Assembly: GCA_024278035.1 (NCBI GenBank)
Contig: JAJRUA010000377.1
Location: 1-6,273 of the forward strand
DNA: 6,273 nucleotides
Source of the DNA: Planctomycetota bacterium
GTDB taxonomy: Bacteria > Planctomycetota > Planctomycetia > Pirellulales > Lacipirellulaceae
Reading direction: 5' to 3'
A model generated the notes under the pieces. The model ran no database searches, had not been told where the DNA came from, and worked only from the letters and a program-made list of their open reading frames with translations. Made by a program: the position numbers and the translations under genes. Below, piece by piece: positions 4,825 to 6,273 of the stretch (position 1 is its first letter; each line of letters begins with the position of its first letter).

Positions 4825-5892
4825 TCAGTGAGCGACGGCTGCCTCCCAAACGGTCAAACCAATAATCAAAAAGACGGCAACCACACCAATGTAGGTGCTT
4901 ACTTCTTTGTTGCGTGTCACAGAAACGAGGAGTTTATCGACCCAAGGCCAGACAAACATCAAAAACACAATCAGCCCCATGCTCAACACCGCAAACAACG
5001 GGCCAAACAATTTGAGCCAACGGAACGTGGCATAGAAAAACCACTCCGGCTTAATCACCTCGGGCGTCACCAGTGGGTTGGCCGGATCGCCTGAGATGGC
5101 GGGGAAGATGGTCGCTAGTACGCTAAGCACGGTCATCAGCCCCACACCGAGCATCAATTCGGAGAGAACGTGATCGGGGAAGAAGTCAAAATGGGTCGCT
5201 TTGTCTTCGGGGTCTGCGGTGGCATCGATCTGGCCATCCGGCTGAATCTCGGTAATGCCGTAGAGGCGAATCAACGCGATATGGATAATGATTAAAAGAA
5301 TAAGCGTCACCGGCATAATCGCGGCGTGCAGAATGTAGAAGCGAGGCAAGGTTTGTTCGTTATAGACTTCCCCTGCCAGGAGCATTTTTTTGAGCGTCCC
5401 CCCCACGATGGGGACGGTGTCCATAATGTTTGCCCCGACCGTGGCGCCCCAGTAGCTCAATTGCTCAAAAACAAGGCTATAGCCGGTGAAACCGAGTCCG
5501 AGCGTGACCATCAGCATGGCCATGCCGACAATCCAGTTTAGCTCGCGCGGAGCCCGGTAGGCCCCGGTGAAATAGACCCGCATTTGGTGGAGAATTACGG
5601 CAGCAATCATGAGCGTTGCCGCCCATTTATGAATGCCGCGAAAGTACCAACCGAAAGCAACATTATTGTTAATGTGCTGAATCGATTCGTAGGCGGTGGC
5701 GGTCGCCGGCTGGTAGTAGATCGCCAGCATGATGCCGGTGACAATCTGTACGATGAACAAGTAGGCGGGAGTGCCCCCCAGGGCAAACCACCATTTTTTC
5801 ATGTGGTTGGGGACCGGTTCGTTGGCCATTTCGCGCAGCTGTTCCCCATCCAAGGGGATTCGCTCTCGCCACCAGTCAGCAATCCGCGACAC
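4825..5892 (-). CDS. Cytochrome b subunit of a Rieske/cytochrome b complex (b6-type heme spacing, fused C-terminal domain)
   Basis: Product of 355 aa, the membrane quinol-oxidising subunit. An amphipathic N-terminus (WWRERIPLDGEQLREMANEP) leads to a four-helix heme-binding domain. Heme-ligand pairs are H88/H102 (13 residues between) and H189/H204 (14 between). The latter spacing is that of cytochrome b6 and not of mitochondrial b. R85-G-I-H-K-W and RVYFTGAYRAPRELNW (105-120) are also b6-like. GFTGYSLVFEQLSYWGATV spans 134-152. The C-terminal half, split off as subunit IV in b6f, is fused here and has three more hydrophobic segments, for about seven or more helices in all. The quinol-site ef-loop motif is PEWF (282-285) instead of PEWY. 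The start is GTG: GGAG at 5900-5903 lies 7 nt before it. It sits between the Rieske gene and the octaheme cytochrome gene. Confidence 0.92.
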   Translation of the reverse strand: MSRIADWWRERIPLDGEQLREMANEPVPNHMKKWWFALGGTPAYLFIVQIVTGIMLAIYYQPATATAYESIQHINNNVAFGWYFRGIHKWAATLMIAAVILHQMRVYFTGAYRAPRELNWIVGMAMLMVTLGLGFTGYSLVFEQLSYWGATVGANIMDTVPIVGGTLKKMLLAGEVYNEQTLPRFYILHAAIMPVTLILLIIIHIALIRLYGITEIQPDGQIDATADPEDKATHFDFFPDHVLSELMLGVGLMTVLSVLATIFPAISGDPANPLVTPEVIKPEWFFYATFRWLKLFGPLFAVLSMGLIVFLMFVWPWVDKLLVSVTRNKEVSTYIGVVAVFLIIGLTVWEAAVAH

Positions 5893-5899
5893 GCTATTT

Positions 5900-5903
5900 C
5901 TCC
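5900..5903 (-). promoter_or_regulatory. Shine-Dalgarno GGAG supporting a GTG start for cytochrome b
   Basis: Read on the minus strand, CCGGAGAAATAGC precedes GTG 5890-5892, with 7 nt between GGAG and the start codon. The next in-frame ATG (residue 22) would remove the conserved amphipathic N-terminal helix, so GTG is preferred. Confidence 0.65.
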
Positions 5904-5907
5904 GGTA

Positions 5908-5929
5908 AAGCTCCTTTTCATGGGAGCTT
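5908..5929 (-). promoter_or_regulatory. Hairpin in the 138-bp leader between the Rieske and cytochrome b genes
   Basis: On the minus strand AAGCTCC (5929-5923), an 8-nt loop CATGAAAA and GGAGCTT (5914-5908) form a 7-bp stem. The stem ends five bases before the cytochrome b Shine-Dalgarno sequence. The right arm contains its own GGAG. The rest of the gap (5930-6030) holds no recognisable gene. A role in processing or in setting the relative expression of the two cistrons is possible but unproven. Confidence 0.45.
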
Positions 5930-6030
5930 ATATGAGTAGGAATCTAAAATGTTACTTACTCCCCACGTCCCCCAACCTTTTGGAAGTGTCAGCTTTCTCG
6001 GCCGCTGGTACCTTTTTCTAGGATCGGCTC

Positions 6031-6273
6031 TTAAACAGGACGCACGGTACGGTAGGACATTTCAATGTAGAGCGAACCATCGGCAATCTTGAGTGGGTAA
6101 CGGGGAAGGTTCTGCCCTGCCGCCGCCGGTGGGCCGCCCGTCGCTTTGCCGTCAGCATCAAAAACACCGTTGTGACACGGACAGAAAAAACGATCGTTGT
6201 TCTGTTCCCAATGCACGCGGCAACCAAGGTGAGGGCAAACGTCCGACAGGGCCAAAAACTCTTCTGCCTTGGG
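6031..6273 (-). CDS. Rieske [2Fe-2S] protein of the quinol-oxidising complex (C-terminal 80 aa, partial)
   Basis: The frame enters from the right edge and ends at TAA (6031-6033); the N-terminal anchor lies outside the window. It has both Rieske boxes: CPHLGC (fragment residues 13-18) and CPCHNGVFD (31-39). C13, H15, C31 and H34 should ligate the cluster, while C18 and C33 should form the stabilising disulfide. GGPPA (55-59) is the conserved proline loop that covers the cluster, followed by LPRYPLKIADGSLYIEM as the closing strands. In the second box the usual 'GS-x-Y' reads N-G-V-F, so the Ser and Tyr that hydrogen-bond the cluster and raise its potential are missing. It is the first visible gene of the operon with cytochrome b and the octaheme cytochrome. 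A Rieske dioxygenase is unlikely, given the disulfide cysteines and neighbours. Confidence 0.9.
   Translation of the reverse strand, partial: PKAEEFLALSDVCPHLGCRVHWEQNNDRFFCPCHNGVFDADGKATGGPPAAAGQNLPRYPLKIADGSLYIEMSYRTVRPV

Noticed and set aside
5780..5921. Short minus-strand frame starting at ATG 5921 within the leader hairpin, overlapping cytochrome b
   Set aside because: It has no Shine-Dalgarno sequence of its own, and its translation is an out-of-frame shadow of the cytochrome b N-terminus.
5584..6021. Plus-strand ORF of 145 aa near the Rieske/cytochrome b gap
   Set aside because: It is mostly antisense to cytochrome b, with no recognisable domain and no ribosome binding site.
1..6273. 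CRISPR array, tRNA or rRNA genes
   Set aside because: No regularly spaced repeats with unique spacers were seen, nor tRNA- or rRNA-like segments. The only repeats are the two BIME copies, the 12-bp coding units and the TTAGCCCC palindrome.

Overview
The window looks like chromosomal DNA of a planctomycete, probably in or near the Pirellulales. This is an inference from three things: a membrane-anchored, hydroxylamine-oxidoreductase-like octaheme cytochrome encoded with a Rieske/cytochrome b pair, an RHS/YD-repeat remnant, and a REP-associated transposase of the 'GTWLxGDPRGSW' type. No rRNA or other phylogenetic marker is present, so the assignment is tentative.

Left part (1-1108). The window opens inside the last 49 codons of an OmpR/PhoB-type response regulator. 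Next comes a compact REP-transposase unit: an intact 163-aa Y1 (HUH) transposase flanked by two direct copies of a 51-bp element. Each element folds as two hairpins pointing away from a central CTATATAG, which is the architecture of a BIME (paired inverted REPs). Downstream, on the minus strand, is a short open remnant of an RHS/YD-repeat protein. This stretch reads as a genomic debris zone.

Middle part (1109-3098). Two plus-strand genes lie here: a YiiD_C-type hot-dog thioesterase and a catalytically intact Y-family DNA polymerase (DinB-like). The polymerase start codon sits so close to a candidate promoter that a leaderless message is possible. The polymerase gene converges on the respiratory operon across about 170 bp that contains several palindromes.

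Right part (3099-6273, minus strand). An operon runs from the right edge leftward: Rieske Fe-S protein (3' part only), a one-piece cytochrome b with b6-like heme-ligand spacing, then an octaheme HAO-family cytochrome c with an N-terminal membrane anchor. Quinol would be oxidised at the Rieske/cytochrome b core. The octaheme protein takes the genomic place where cytochrome c1 or f would be expected, so it is either the electron acceptor or a terminal nitrogen-compound oxidoreductase wired to the quinone pool. The Rieske cluster-binding loop lacks the usual Ser and Tyr that raise its potential, and the cytochrome b PEWY motif reads PEWF. Both are consistent with a low-potential, menaquinol-type complex. 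This operon is the most interesting system in the window; the BIME-flanked transposase is second.
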